Source: Galbula dea (Eukaryota; Chordata; Aves; Piciformes; Galbulidae). Taken from it: a DNA stretch of 64,000 nucleotides. Below the pieces are notes generated by a model that was not told the DNA's origin, made no database searches, and worked only from the letters and a program-made list of their open reading frames with translations. Positions 46,651 through 60,847 of the stretch are shown here, one piece after another. Both the position numbers and the translations under genes were made by a program. Location: positions 3,134,156-3,198,155 of the forward strand of contig VWZX01004666.1 of NCBI GenBank assembly GCA_013399015.1, given 5' to 3'. Numbering within the stretch: position 1 is the stretch's first letter; every line of letters begins with the position of its first letter.

Positions 46651-48988
46651 ATATGCCACAGAACAAAGTTTATTGGAACTCCTCAAAGTCTTTGTACAGT
46701 TTTGCTGCTAAATGGAGACAACACATTGGCATATTGCCTTTAATCTTTAATTCAATCATAAATCCAACTTGAAAGAATTGGTAACACATTTAATGGCATC
46801 TTCAATAAATAAAATGACAAAAGTCTAGTCTTTGCACAGACACAATACAATCCACTCCAAATTCAATACTGCCAAAACACTGGGTTTTTTTCTAAAAACT
46901 TGCTTCAAAGGGTTTTTTTTCCCCTTTGTTTCAGCACTTAAATACACAGAAAAGTATATGATGAGAGAAAACAGATACTCTACTCCAAACAGAACTTGTA
47001 AAATCCAGTAACTTAGAAACAAAAGATAATTAAATCTCTCTAATTAGATTAAAGAATCCTGTTTGAAGTCTTTTTGGAAAAACCCTGATTCTAACCTTCA
47101 TATCAAAACATTCAGTTTGCTGGAACCTATCCTATGTCAGCATATTTATACAATAAGAATTATATTCCACGATTTCTTAAAAACTCCATAAAGCAAAAGC
47201 ACTATCCTCCCACACTCACAGAAGCAGTCATGGTCCATGTATTCTGCATTAGTAAACAGCTATTTGTGCTCAGTCCATTGTTTGAACTCCCACCATACTG
47301 GAAAAAGATACTGTAGTTTACCTTTTGTTTCTGTACTCATCGCTTCCCCAGCCTCAAGAACCTCAGTGAGATGAGAATTCATGCAAATGCAAGTCTGCCT
47401 GCACAGATCAGATTGCAGGATGAGGACCAGCAAGTCTGATTCTAATTAGAAGCTAGGCTTAATTTAAAGCTTTTCCTAAATCAAGTCATCAGTAAAGATA
47501 AGCTGAACCCCAAGACTTCCAAATTGCAATTCCCTGTAATTTGAAACATCTATTAGCATATCTGTGCTGACAAACCAATTACAGTGTCAGTTAATGTAGG
47601 AAGGATCAGTCTATCACTAAAATTAGTTAAAACAGTCATCTTCAAGCCTTCTGGAGCCTTCTTCAATGAAAGCTTGGGGCATGCAAGGAATGCATGGTTC
47701 TGGGGCCCTGCAGACCTATACATACTATACAGGGGAGAGAAAAGGTTACTTTAAACAAAAGGCAGAATTACACCACATCTGTGCAAACAGTTAAACCAGT
47801 TTGTTTCAAACAGTTATCTGCTTATGCTAACTATTGCTGTTGACTGTACCTGGCTGATTCAAAAGAATATGATGAAGCAGGACCCAATTTGCTTCAGGGA
47901 ATGGAACTTTTTTCTGCAGGTATCTTTCCCCTCAGCTGACCACTTTATAACAAAAGTGCAATAATTTACAATCTTTTCAAACAAATAGCTATTAAAATTA
48001 TACAGTTTTAGGGAAACAAATTCACTAACTTAACCATAAAAATATTTCCCCAGGTAACAAATCTTAAAGCATCCAGTAACACACGATTTCAATAATAATA
48101 CTAATAATACAGAAATTCCCTTCCACTTGTTACAAAAGACAGAACTGTTAGAAGATTTTCCTTTATCGTACACTATTTTAAGAGTTTTCTCATCTTCTGA
48201 AGACCATGCTGTAATTAAGAATGTAACTATCATTTAGAATAAATGAGCTGCAGATACTGATCTGACTTCGAAATTATATTCTTAAACCTTTTGCAAACGA
48301 AGACAAGGTAAAGCCCAGGGCCATGTCATCCAGGTACTCAAGAACTTACAAGACAGTTTAATATCCAGAGTCATAAGAAAGCACCACTTGCCATGAACTA
48401 CTTTGTATGTCTTTTGCTGAACAGCATATTAAACAATTTTGTGAGAACTGCTAAAAGAGATTCTCCTACTAACAGTAGCTTGACTTACAGAGTTCAGGTT
48501 TGGGGATAACAGGGAACTTTGTGACAAAATTATACTCTGTCAAAAAGTCTGCTAAATTTGGTCCAAGGATCCAAAAAACCAACAAGGGCACCTGGGTCCC
48601 CTTACTGCTTAATGCTGCTGTTTAGTTGATCCTAAAATAAAAAAGAGTATATGGCAATAAGGAATAAGAAGGGCTGCTCACAAGAGGCACAGTACTGTGA
48701 CAGAATAAATAGTCTCTTCAGAGAGATGTTTTAACTATGTTTTTGCCATGTGAGTAACTGAACTGGTACTAATGGAGAACCCTGAAATCTGTATACTATC
48801 GCCACAAGAAATTATTTCCTATTTAAAAAAAACAGATCCATTTGTTATTAACTGCTTTTTCAATCATCACTAGATATGTGAAAAAACAATTAAAAAAACC
48901 TTTTAAAACAGTTACAAAGAGTGGACTGCAGTAGCAGCTATTCAAGCAAGATTCAAGCACAGGTTTAAATATACTTTCAAGCTGGGAG
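46650..48988 (-). other. CMPK1: CMPK1 3' untranslated region
   Basis: Sequence between the stop codon and the best downstream AATAAA is AT-rich and without coding features. Its length of about 2.3 kb matches the long 3' UTR typical of vertebrate CMPK1. Extra ATTAAA hexamers on the minus strand near 46,738-46,793 could give slightly shorter ends. Confidence 0.6.
46669..46674 (-). terminator. CMPK1: CMPK1 polyadenylation signal candidate
   Basis: The minus strand reads AATAAA, followed by a GT-rich downstream stretch (CTTTGTTCTGTGG). It is the clearest AATAAA I could find on this strand within 2.4 kb after the stop codon. Confidence 0.6.
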
Positions 48989-49030
48989 TTAGCCTTCTTT
49001 GTCGAAAATTTGTACAACTTTTTCAAAAAC
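48989..49030 (-). CDS. CMPK1: CMPK1 coding exon 6 and stop
   Basis: Fourteen codons, VFEKVVQIFDKEG and TAA. The acceptor is CTTTGTAG. The preceding intron is 478 bases. Confidence 0.95.
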   Translation of the reverse strand, partial: VFEKVVQIFDKEG

Positions 49031-52000
49031 CTACAAAGAAAGAGAAGAAAATTAATTTTATGAAGTGTTAGACTAACAGTTACTTCAAGTTAAACCAAGA
49101 CACACAATCATTGATGGGGTTTTTAAAAAAATAATGTTTTTCTCTTAGAACATTCACAGTAATTTTTTAATAGTGAAATTGGCATCAGTTCTGGGAAACT
49201 GAGACAGAAAAGCAGTATTACTTCAGAAAAGCAAATGCTGATGAAAGTGAAAAAGACATTTTTTAAACAGAAATACTGGAAAGGTGTTTAGTCCAGCTCA
49301 TGTTCAAGCAAAACTAATTGATTTCTTAAAGCTATTCGCATCTTAATCAGTTCTTCAAGAGTCAAAGCTAGAGTTCCACAGCCTCCCTTAGCAATACACA
49401 TCAGTGCTTAATTAAAACACTAACCACACATACACACATCTCAGAAGAATGCCAAAAATATGTACTCTGCCACTGTCATTCTCATGGGTTTTTGGCTTAT
49501 ATACTTACTTCATCAACAGATTTAGAGGCATCCACTTTTCTAACTTTTCCCATTCTCTCATACAAATCTATTATAGGCTTAGTAGACTGCAGATATGTCT
49601 GGATTCTAGGAGAAAGCACAGGGGGGAGAAAAAGCATTACATAGTAAAATAGAAACAGAAGGGAACTGGAAAGTGTTGAAGACAGTACCTCTTTTCCAGA
49701 CTCTCCCGGTTATCATCACTCCTACCACTGCTCTTGCCTCTTTCAAGACAGCGGCTAACGCAGATCTACAAAAAACATCAAAAGGATGACCACAACCAAG
49801 AACACAAGGTGCTATCTTGAAAGCAGGAAGAAAACAGATATCCTGAAAATCTTAATAGGCCTGATACACAAAATACTGTCCAGATCTGGTGGATATAACC
49901 AGAATTCACACGAAAAGTTAAAGATTCCTCCAGAGAAAAAGGCCAAGAGCATCACGCTTCATCAGTTCATGAAGATCAAGGCTCTTACAATGGGACTGGG
50001 GTCAGTCAAAGGAGAAGCAACTTCAGGCTCTGTTTCGACTGGGCCTCCCACTTGAGATGTTTAAAGAAGAAAACTACCTGATTTTCAAGGATGTGCTCAG
50101 ACTTTGAGAAGCAATATGTCGAATTAGACTACTAATATATGCCTGCACTGAAAGTCACTGAACATTCTCCCAAGAATTTTGTAAAGCTACATACTAAGTT
50201 ACTGTGAGTTAAAATGTTCTTACTTGACATTGTTATAACAAAGACTTATCAAAATATAAGTAAATACAAGTAAAAATTGAAGAACTAACCATAGATAAAG
50301 CTATCCAACGAACTAAGTTTTAAACAAAGTAAGGAACACTGACTTTATGAACACTTTTTTCCTACTCATGAAGCAGGACAACAGTTAAAAATTATTTTCT
50401 CTTATAAAGTATACCCATAGTAAAAAAAAAGTCCAGAAGATTATGTAGGCATTGTTGCCTATTTTTAGATCAAGTACAAAAAATTAGAATCCCAACACCC
50501 CAAGTGAAAAAAACACATCTAATCTTACTTTAGTTTTTTAATTAAAAAAATAACCCTTCACTCGTCCTTTGAGAGTAAGTAAAAAAAAAAAGTAACAAAG
50601 TTGCTTAGGAAACTGGGAAAAAAAGTTAAAGGAAGAAAGTCAGCTTAAGGTGCTGCAATTCTCATATCAGTTTTTATACCTCAAGGGCACTGACATATTA
50701 AAGAGACAGCATACCATGGCACTTGTTAAATGAATATAATGTATCACTGTCAAAATGCTCCTGTAATCTAATGACTTACTGAATAAAACATTGACTACTG
50801 GCTATTCTATAGCACTGCTCGTAACTATGAAAATAACGAATGCTGCTGTCAGCACTTTAGAATTAAAGCAGACATTGCTCTCAAGTTCATTTTGGACTAA
50901 AACCAGTTACTAACAACAAACAAAGTAACACTTTCTGAAAGTTAACTAAATAATTTTGTATAATATACTTAAAGTTTTATAAATTTTCCTTAAGAATGCA
51001 ATTACCTGAAGTACTTCTTCAACATAATTTATTAGCACATGATTATACCAAGGGCAACTAGTTGCCTGCTATTTCAAAAACATGCTGTTTTTCATCTGCA
51101 AACACAGTAGCCAAAAAATCCTTGAAACTGACAGACCAAGTTTTCCTTCTACTCTTAGTTATTCCATTCACTGCCTGACAGAGGTGGGGTTTTTTTGTTG
51201 TTCTTGAATGATTCTCACAAGGGAGTAAGATAGGAAGTTACAGAATAACACACTTCATTACCTCATTGTCACAATCAAAAAAGAGAACAAAAGAAACATC
51301 CGCCTTTCCATCCATAGTCTTCTTCCAGCCTTGAAGATTATCTTCATTCCTAGGAAATCCATCAATCAAGAACTTGTTCTTCTGAGAATTGGCAGCCATT
51401 GTTTGATCCATAGCCTGATAAAAGAGAATTCAATTCATGATCTCATGCACTTACAACCATTTATCTACTTATTACATTAATCCCAAAATGCTGACATGGT
51501 AAATTGAGAAGCACTTATTTTAGGATTATTACAGATTTACAAAATGTATTTTGTTTCACCTTCAATACATGCCAATTAATTCACTGATGCACCAATATAG
51601 CCTTCTTTCAAACTGAATTCTCTACTTCATAAAACTCAAAAGCTCATAACACAAACCCAGCTTTAAATTTAATTTTTGTAAGATACTGGTAAGTGCTGTT
51701 AGACAATAAGATGCCAAAACATCCCTGATCTAGAGTTAATTCTAATGGAATAACTCCAGATAAATTTAGTGCCATGAGCAATAGAAGCCTCTTCTGTCTT
51801 AAAGGAGATGCTCTGGTTCTTTTCCTGGACACATAACAAAGAAAGACTGGAGTTTTTCCTTTCACAGGTACATTAGCAGCTGCTCTTCTCCTACACTTGG
51901 CTATTTTGATAAAACTTGCAGAAACTTAGTAACTTTAAGGCTTCTAACTTCCAGTCACATGTGACTGAGCTGACCAAGAGGTCTAAAAGCCAGTTAAGGG

Positions 52001-55000
52001 AAATAATGGAAATAGAAAGTTTCAATGGTTTCTCTAGAGTTACTAAAAAAAGTAAAATAAAATAAAAGCAATCCATTCCCACAGATCCTCAGGTATCAGA
52101 GGTCATCACATACTGCTCTCCAACATGATTAATTGCTAAGAGAAGCCCAGTACATGATGTGCACCTACACGTCTGCCGTTCCATACTACTCACACCAGAG
52201 GAAAGCCAATTTTTCCAGGGTATAGCTACTGCTTTGTTCCTTATTCTGCAAGAGTGAACCAGCAAGGAAATAGCCCTTTCCTTACCCTCTTCAGCAAGCT
52301 GATTGTTATTTCAACTGGTACAATTTCCCCCTCCTTAATGTAGTTCTCAATGAGTTCTCCATACTGTGAGCCTGGCCTTTTCCGTTCATCTCGAAGGAGG
52401 TCACCAGCAGAAAGGTGTGTGTAGCCGTATTTCTGAAACATGCAAACAAAGCAGGCAGAGACTCCTTTGAATTAATACATCTGCAAAGCTAACATCAGTC
52501 AACAGCACCAACCACATTATCTTTGCACTACAACAGAAAAATACAGGGAATAGCATCTTGCTAGTGACAGATCTAGTCCATCTACAGTGTGTACTCTGAC
52601 GCTGCAGCATATTCTGTATGCACTGAAAGCACAGCAGCTGATAGATTCTTGGGTAAAATGCACAACAAGGCTTTTAGTCAGGCATTTGTGTACTGTTCTC
52701 AAAAGTAATTTTATCATGTTTGGAAACAAGACCACCTCAAAGTCCCCAAGGCCTTTCCTGAAATGTTATACTCTGTAACGAAATGTTTAACAATCACCAA
52801 ATTAGATACAAGCTGTACCCCACCCTAACAGTTTAACTACTTAAAACTTGTAAACGGCCATCAGTTATTGGGTCAAGTAAAAAAGTTGAGACAGTGCTGT
52901 TCCTTGCTATGCTAGGTATGCAATAGGTTTGTAGTTTTACTACCTACTTAAAGGAAAGCACATTAGGTGATTAGAGGTCCTTTGGGACTGGAGAAATGTT
53001 TCAAGCACAGAATGAGCTAGAAATCTTTACATTCCCATTGTAGCTCTGGCACCAACTTCCTTCTCTACTTTGGTCAAATCACCTGTAACTGCATCTAACT
53101 CTGCAGCTACACAAACAGTCCTACAGATGCACCCAGCCCTGCATGCCTGCATGTGCTGCCTCCTTTCATGGGATGAACATGACAAACTTGGATGGCAGCC
53201 TTTGGGGAAGACGAATGCCTTCTCCTAATGATAATGTGGCAGATGAAGGAAAACGGCTATACTGGTGCCACCCTACGTCACGCCATGTACCATAAACAGA
53301 AAGAGCAGAGATTGGCTACAAATCTATTCATCTGTTTATCAGTATGAAGGAAAACAGCAAACACCATTACTCTAATTTCACATCAAACTACGTCTAAAAA
53401 ATAATTTTTAATGCAAAATAGCAACAAAAATTATTTACTTCACTTGAATTTCTCAGGCATTTACCATTATAACTAGATAACTAGTGCAAACATACAAATA
53501 CATTCTTGCCAAAGAGAAATACATTGTTATAAAGGAAGTTTCAGAGCACAAAACAATCATTTGCTCAGCTCATTCAGTACTGAAAGAAAACTAACAGTGT
53601 ACTATGCTCCTTCACCAAATATAGTCCATAAAAAAAGCAATAAAGATCTCTTCTTGGTGATTACCTTAGCTAGATATACATCTAAAACCAGAGTACACGT
53701 ATACATATACTCGTCCTAAAGTTTTTACACAAAACAAAAGCAGCAGCAATAAACTTCAGGGTTATCAGCATGGCTGCAGCATCATCCAAAGCAAATTTCA
53801 AAAAAGGTGTCTGGAGCAGGATAATAATGTGACTACACACTTTTTAAGGCTGGGAACTTGGGATTTAAAAACTTGGCTACTGGACTAAGTACAACACAAA
53901 TATTACACAACCCACTAAGTGACTTTAAAAACATTTCAGTTGCTTTCCAATTTCACTCACAAAAGCATGGAAAGTTAGTTCTGCCATAGTCATAATTTAA
54001 GAAGGGATATAATTACCTAAATCTCCAAAACTCTACACAGCTGGGGGGGGAAAAAAGGCAAAAAAAAGCAGCAAGATTTTGCTCTAAACAGCTGTGAAGA
54101 AAAAGCTCCACAGACATCCTCTATAAGCTCACTGTACTGCTGCTTTAGTGCACACTGTATTTGGATATGCCTATTTAATTGCAAATCAATATATAAACTA
54201 TGAACTACAGAAGCCATAAACCAGAATATTATCTTTCCTGATAAGCAAGAAACTTTACTCTGCTGCACCCTAAATTAACATATGGCTCTTCTTGCTAAAG
54301 TTAAGGAATTATCATATTTTTAACATCAAGTTTCTACAAAGGAGAAAGCAGAAGGAAAATATAATCCCTTTGGTTTTAGAGGATTACCAAACCATTTCAC
54401 TTTCCTTGGCATTTCCCTTTTTAAGCATGAAAATGAAATTGAGTCAAACAACTTTTTGAATTCTCTGTCTTTTGCAACAGCAAACTAAAATAGTTTTTAA
54501 CAGCTGAACAGGAAAGTGAAAGATAAAAGCGTTTTAAAGTGCTGTTGTATAAATAGACTTGTTTTAGATAATAGTAAATTGTATTCTACAGTAACTTTCA
54601 GAATGGATTAATCAGGCAATAAGAAAAACAAACCTCTCCTTCAGGGGTAAAACATAAATTTGTTAACTGTACTGAGTTGAGAGCCAAAGAAAACATGTCG
54701 GTTTAAACAATGCAAAGGAGCACAGAGAAAGGCTTGGCTGCTGCTCCTTACACAGAAGACTTCAGAGATGTGGTGCTCACACTACTCTTGCCAGTTTTAA
54801 TCAATGTGTATAGGGCACAAGATTTTCTTTCATCTTCAGAGAGATAAACCCTCAGCAAATGTCCTGAACTGCAGCAAATAGCCACATCCCCAAAACCTAA
54901 CAAGAGATTGTGATGTAACTGCACAAAAAATGGGGCAAAACACTCTTGCATCTTGCCAAGGTCTGCATTATCCCAGCATGACATTCCAGCAGTGCCAAAT

Positions 55001-58000
55001 ACATCTTGATGCAATCCCCAGAACGTGACTTGTGACAAATATTGCCCAATTCTTCTTCAAAATCAGAGAGGGAGCAGGACTGCAGCTGCCAAACAATGGA
55101 AAAGCAATTTCTCCAGTCTTGAGGGATACATACATGCTAGATTGATAATGTCAGACTAAAAGGAACACTAGGAATACAAACTAGGATTAAAAAAAATTTC
55201 AAATACTTGGATACCAAGCACCTAAAATCTGGATAGGTTTTTAGATTACAGAGAAGAAAAAAGAAAATATAGAATTAATTCTTCTAAACCTTATTTCAGA
55301 GTTAATGTTTTTTGCTATGCTAGTGGACTGGCATGCTGTTCTGTAAGAAAAAAAAAAATTAAATCAGAGTTGCTGTTACACAAGTTCTCATTTTTTTTTT
55401 TTATATTTGGAGAGCCATAATCCATATCTCTTAAAAGTATCTATGAATGAAAAAGATAAAAATCAGCTGTCTCCAGCAACACCATAAACCTCTTCCTTCT
55501 TTGCTTTAAAAAACTAAATAAATCTAAGTGATATGGAAAGTTTCCACCAATCCCACCACAGAGGTGTTACCCAGAATAGCACCTATCAGTACTCTATAGT
55601 GCAGAGCAAAACACTGCTCACCTGTTTGTCCCACAGTGGCCCAGTACATCAGTCCTCATTCAGCAGGACAAAGTGGGACATGCAAGCTACGTGCTCTACA
55701 TCTCCAAATCGCAACCCAAGGCTCCAGCCTCTCTGTGATGCCCTTCTCTCCCCTGTCCTATAACCACTTCTAGCTTGCTTCTGCCAGTCAGGATTTGCAA
55801 CTTCCACTCCATAGACTGAACAGGCTATGTTTCAGTAAAGATAATAAATAGATGAATACAACTGAAAATGCATGAGTCATATCTGTGTCACACTTGAATA
55901 AGTCAGAGTCTGCCCTAGCAATCTTCTCGAGGCAGTAAAAGGAGCAGTGGTGTGCAGCAGCTGCTGCTTGGACTCCTCACACAGCCAGCTTCAAGGGGCA
56001 CAAGGTTTATTTCTGATTCAGCCCTGTGTGGTCCAGCAACACATCTCCACTAAACACACAGCTTGAGACTTCCTTAAGTGAGCAGAAGCCAAGAAAAAGC
56101 AAGACAAACAAGAATGACTACTCTGACCTTGACTCCTATCTTGGCTTATCATTGTTACTCTGAAAATGAAAGTCACAAGTCTTAAGATCTAAACAAATAA
56201 AATACAAACTTTTATTGCCCTGGTTGTGACCTGTCATGTCTTGTGCAACCTTAATAAAGAACTGAAATCTGCTACATACACCATTTAAGAATCATTTAAA
56301 ATAAAAACAGAACTGTGTAAAGCCTCCAGCTTTCCTACTTTTTTTTTTTTTTAAACCTAAAAAGCTTTTGTGTGTCCTATTAGCAATTAGCACATGGAAT
56401 TAAAACCTTGGGGTATAAACTATAACTCAGTAACAGGTCTTCTGGGCCCTTACTCCAATTAAAAAAACATTCAAAATTGAAGACATTTTCTGACTATGAA
56501 ATATGTTTTTGCCTCTGAGCAGAGGAAAAACAAACAAAAAATCAGATTAACAAAACAAAACACACAAAGGAGATCCCACTGACAGTGCCCTCAAAGAAGG
56601 TGGGACAAAGAGGACCCCTGTGCTTCAGAAAACTGAGCACCCAGTATGTTTGGGGAAGTCCAAATTCAATGCCCAGTCTTCTGCACGATGGAAGCATATA
56701 GGGATAAATCACTCATGTTCGAAAAAAAGCTCCGAAGTTCAGAAATATAAACCTTTATTCCAAAAATCCACTATGAGAACTTAAGGCTAAGTAGAATACT
56801 AATATCTGGCACTCTTCAAAGTTTTCAGAAGTTGAATTTAAAACAATTTTTAAAGTGTTTTTATTTCAAGGAAGTTAATGCTGTCTTTCAGCAGACTTCC
56901 AGAAGACAATTAGTATGTGACAGCAAAACTGAAATCCACTGCTACTTTCAGGAGTGTTTCTGATACACTAAGTTCTTTGCATTGTTTTCTTCACCTTACT
57001 GCACATCCCAAAGCAACTAAACAACTTTTTCCACCTTGATATTAACTTAATCTCTTATAAAAGGAGAAGACTCAGCATCCCACCTTGTAGAATTTCAGAT
57101 TTAACCACAAATACCCAGGATAGGGCTGTGGTGCAGGTGAATTATATTTTAGGTATATAGAGAGGGATGTCTTATGTCTTGTATACCCCGAAGACCTTCA
57201 CCATCACCTTGTCAAAAACAAACAGACAAAAGACAACTCAAACCTTGCTTGGAATAAAGACAAATGATTTAGTAGTTATTCTTCTCACTAACCAAAGAGC
57301 TTTGCATTTCAGAAAAAGGCTGTAAAGATTTAAAATCCAAGTATGTGAAAGGAAGTTTTGCAGAGATTTGAAGATTGTATTTTTTTCCTGTGATTTTACC
57401 ATAACAATTTTATAAGCAAAGTTCAAAAGTTAGCAATAAAACACATTTGTTTTGTCCTATACACCAATGATAACCTCACAGTCACAGAAGATACAAACAT
57501 TGTAGAAAGAATGAAGGTTATTACAAGAACCTGCATTCAAATTACATCATTCAACTACCTGCTCAAATATTCTGCCTCACACGACAGCTACACCATAGCC
57601 CCAGATGAGGGCAGGCTCCATCTAACAGAGCTGTGAAAAATTTAAGGAGTTGATCTGCAGAGCTGTAAGGGAGAGGATAAGAACTTAAGAGGGAATTCTG
57701 CCTCATCCTTTCCTAAATAAGAACTGGCCCAGAGCAGCAGTTCTGCTGCATTTGCATTTCAGCGACAATTCTATGAGTCTGTGGAACATACACGATTCTT
57801 CCCCCTGTATCCGAGAAAACCAGCCCGGTTCAGCTGTCTCCTCCAAGCTTATCTGTGAAGATAAAGAAACCTAATTGTTCACCAGCTGTTCCTTTCCTAC
57901 CCTGTGTCAATACCCATTTCCGCTTATTACTGTGTCATCTTCCCTCAGATCATTTCTCCATTTTTTTCCAAATCTGGCATGAATACCTCGACTTCTCCAG

Positions 58001-60847
58001 AACGAGGGACCCCAGCAGACACATACTGAGCAGTTATGATTTAGGCTAACACTTAATAAATACATATTTTTGCCTACAACATGTGATAGCCATCTCCCTT
58101 TTCTAGGAACAAAAAGCATAGTCAGCAAAACAATTACAACACTTCTTTGAGAAATTGTTCCCAAATAGTACCTACCACTCACTTGACTCGACAAAACACA
58201 GCTACCCTTGGTTTGTTAAAAACTTTTAATGCTTAAAACAAACAAGATCTCACCTCAGCAAAGTGAGTCGTCTTCAGCATGTGATGTGCTCTATCCCAGA
58301 TTTCTAGTATGAATAGCAACTGAGAAATATTTATAGCTCATACTGATTTTCTGTGCAGCACAAACTTCACATTTACAGCAAGGTCAAATTCATTCTAAAT
58401 GTAAACTAATATTATTCAGCCTACATTCAACAAGGATGAATGAGGTTTATTATTACTCAGCTACAGCTTCTTTTCTCTGTGGCAAGCTGCCAACAGGGTT
58501 TAAGATCTGAATAAAAATACACCTTCAACCTCAAGGCAGCACGGACTGCATACAGGCTACTCAACTGCCTGTACCAGGCCTCTCTGTGGGGCAGACAAGG
58601 ACCAGGCCAAGGATGTGTGCTTCAAAAAGGCACCCCTACCTCTGCTGCATTTCATCCACAACTCCCTGTTTATGTCCCCTTTTCTAAAGTTTTCCAGCAG
58701 GCTCACACCAGTTCAACTCTCCCTTTGACTACCTTTACAGGAGTTGTCTAAGTGAGCATGAAGGTCATCCACTGCAGTCAGTGGGTTTGAGTACTTTCTA
58801 CCTTCAACCCACTGACTTCAATAAACTTCATTCCACGCAGTGAACAGGATTAGCAGAATTAAAGCAAATTCACCTTTATTAGTGTCTGGACTTCCCTTTC
58901 CAGGCTTAAAAAAAGAAAATACAGTAAAAGCAAAGTTAACTTTTTTCTTTCATTTTTAGCTGCTAGTACAATTTGAGTAGCAATGATTCATATGAAGTCC
59001 TCCTAATAAAGTGGTCTTTATCCAGTTATATTAGTCTATCAAGCCAAACTTGTAAACATCAGCCAGCAGCCACACAAGGTACTTCAGCCCTGAGGCTACA
59101 TTAACAGTTTGGTGAAAGCCTTTAATGACAGCTTACAAAATTTCCCTACAGCTTAAGTTCACTGGCTTGCTATGTGCCAGGGGCAGAATTTGACCTCACC
59201 AAAAAGGTTTTATGAGCACTATAAACTTTTCATTCCACAATTTAATTTAATAAATAAGCTGGCTTGAATGAGAGTCTGTAATTTGAGGTTTAAATCCTTC
59301 AGAACTAAAGTCATAATGGCATATTTCCTTCTGGACCAAATTCACGTGACTTAAGTTATGCAAGACTGAGGACAGGAATATATAATGGCAGTGTGGATAA
59401 ACTGTAACAGCACTGCCAGGACATCACCAGAATAAATGACACACAAAACATGCCAGTGCCAGGAGTTACAGGGTTTTTTCCACCAGCATTTTTGGAAACA
59501 TGGTCATTGCTACAGCTCTTAGTCATTTCTTTCAGTGTGAATAAGGCTAAACTTTGATCCTACATGGCTTTCAATAAGAAAAAGATATACTTCAACTGCT
59601 CAGATAAAAGAAAAATAAAGCTATTTCATATCCAACATACACTTCTGGAAGCATTCAGCCTTAACTACTTCTGTAATTATCCACCCAAGTGCAATTATGC
59701 CCACCGTTTTTGGTTTTGAAAAGGGCACACCACATAGCATTCACCATTCTTTCTTAGATGCTTGTTCTATCTCCAAGGGCTGCAAAAATATATTTGGAAA
59801 ACTGAAAATGTAAATAATGTAACAGAAAGTCTTCTCAACCTATACTGTCAGGACTAGGCTCTTTGAAAAGACAGAGTATGATTAACCATCTGGACATCCT
59901 TTGACCTCTATCATATTCTGTCATAGAAAAAAAATGTAGCTCTATTTTTAACAACTACTTTCACAACTTACAGAGATGACATTGGGTCAGAAAGCCAACA
60001 CCCTGCAACATCTACTGTACCAGCTCTTACATTTATTGGACATGCTTCAAATGACACAGACCTCAGTCCCACATGTTTGTAGTCAACGTATTCCCAACCA
60101 CTGTAAACCACCTTGCCTCCACTCCCGGGCCACAAAACCTGCAGCCCAAGGTGTGTAGGTGGCAGCCCTGCAGTCACCTACGTGGCCAAGCAGACACGTA
60201 CGTGGCCACCTACACGGGCTGGGCTGCAAGACCGGCCTGACAGGGCACTCCCGTACAGGCTAACAGGAACTTCTCGAGGGCCGCGGTTTCGTTCCTCTGC
60301 CGTTAGGGCCACGCCGGGGCAGCCTCCAAAGCCCGAGCGGGTATCTCACTACCCAGGACGGATGCCAGTGCAGGCAGACTCACCGCTAGAGCGGGCTCCT
60401 AGGGATGGGCTGAAGGAAGAAAAGGCCGAAGGAAAACGGCTGGCCCCTGGCTCGGCCTGTCAGGGGCTGGAAAGGGAGTGAAGGGGCTAGAGCTGGGGCT
60501 GCCCCCGCCGCTTCACCAGCTAACGGGGACGTGCGGGGCAGTTATGATTATTCTATCGCCTCCAAAGGGCGGATCGAGGCTAGACCAGCACCCAGACAGA
60601 AAGGGAAATGCGGGACCGGACGGAGAGGGACGCGCTCCCCAAAGGTGGGTGGGAGAAGAGGGAAGGAGCTACACCTTACAACGTGCCCCTCGCCCGCAAA
60701 GCACCCTCCCCACAGCCCACTGGAATGTGTAGCCCCGTCTCCCCGCCCGGCCAGCGGCTCCACTGCCCTCACCTCCACGATGCGAGCGCACTGCGTTCCC
60801 TTGCCCGCCCCGGGCCCGCCGAGGACGAAAACGACGACGGGCTTCAT
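48989..60847 (-). CDS. CMPK1: UMP-CMP kinase (CMPK1), six coding exons
   Basis: The enzyme phosphorylates UMP, CMP and dCMP with ATP to the diphosphates, in the cytosol, feeding pyrimidine nucleotide synthesis. Coding exons on the minus strand are 60847-60773, 52432-52286, 51414-51262, 49765-49689, 49605-49509 and 49030-48989. All introns are GT-AG, and the exons join in frame to 591 bases (196 aa), exactly the human cytosolic length. The P-loop GGPGAGKGTQ is residues 10-19, the NMP-binding GDLLRDERK region 35-43, IDGFPRN 91-97, and the lid RGKSSGRSDDNRES 134-147. The protein ends FDKEG like the human enzyme. All expected catalytic arginines seem present. The chosen ATG (60,847) matches the human short form. 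The frame is open further upstream, but no nearby Met supports an extension. Confidence 0.97.
49509..49605 (-). CDS. CMPK1: CMPK1 coding exon 5
   Basis: Ninety-seven bases complete the split arginine, then encode IQTYLQSTKPIIDLYERMG and on to SVDE. The acceptor is CTCCTAG and the donor GTAAGT. The intron before it (49,606-49,688) is only 83 bases. Confidence 0.95.
49689..49765 (-). CDS. CMPK1: CMPK1 coding exon 4
   Basis: Seventy-seven bases encode ICVSRCLERGKSSGRSDDN and on to SLEKR, the lid region. The acceptor is TTTGTAG and the donor AG|GTACTG, which splits the last arginine codon after two bases. Confidence 0.95.
49766..51261 (-). other. CMPK1: CMPK1 intron 3
   Basis: About 1.5 kb, AT-rich with several A/T homopolymers and no recognisable repeat or exon. 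Intron 2 (51,415-52,285) is similar. Confidence 0.7.
51262..51414 (-). CDS. CMPK1: CMPK1 coding exon 3
   Basis: Fifty-one codons start AMDQTMAAN, include KFLIDGFPRN, and end FFDCDNE. The acceptor is TATCAG and the donor GTAATG, phase 0. The stretch is too short and split to appear as a long open frame but is unmistakable by homology. Confidence 0.95.
52286..52432 (-). CDS. CMPK1: CMPK1 coding exon 2
   Basis: Forty-nine codons start KYGYTHLSAGDLL and end ISLLKR. The acceptor is TGTTTCAG and the donor GTAAGG. Both junctions are phase 0. Confidence 0.96.
52433..60772 (-). other. CMPK1: CMPK1 intron 1
   Basis: The largest intron, 8.3 kb, is AT-rich and shows no transposon that I recognise. Short homopolymers occur (for example poly-T at 56,339-56,353). 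Its 5' end, from about 60,110, belongs to the CpG island. No nested gene was seen. Confidence 0.7.
60153..60215. repeat. Inverted repeat at the edge of the CpG island
   Basis: GTGTAGGTGGC (60,153-60,163) and its exact reverse complement GCCACCTACAC (60,205-60,215) flank a 41-base spacer. The spacer and right arm also carry the direct repeat TACGTGGCCA twice. A cruciform or a factor-binding cluster is possible; function is unknown. Confidence 0.6.
60773..60847 (-). CDS. CMPK1: CMPK1 coding exon 1
   Basis: Twenty-five codons run from MKPVVVFVL through the P-loop to RIVE. The donor after GTGGAG is GTGAGG, phase 0. The ATG context (CTC before ATG) is weak, but homology fixes the start. Confidence 0.95.
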
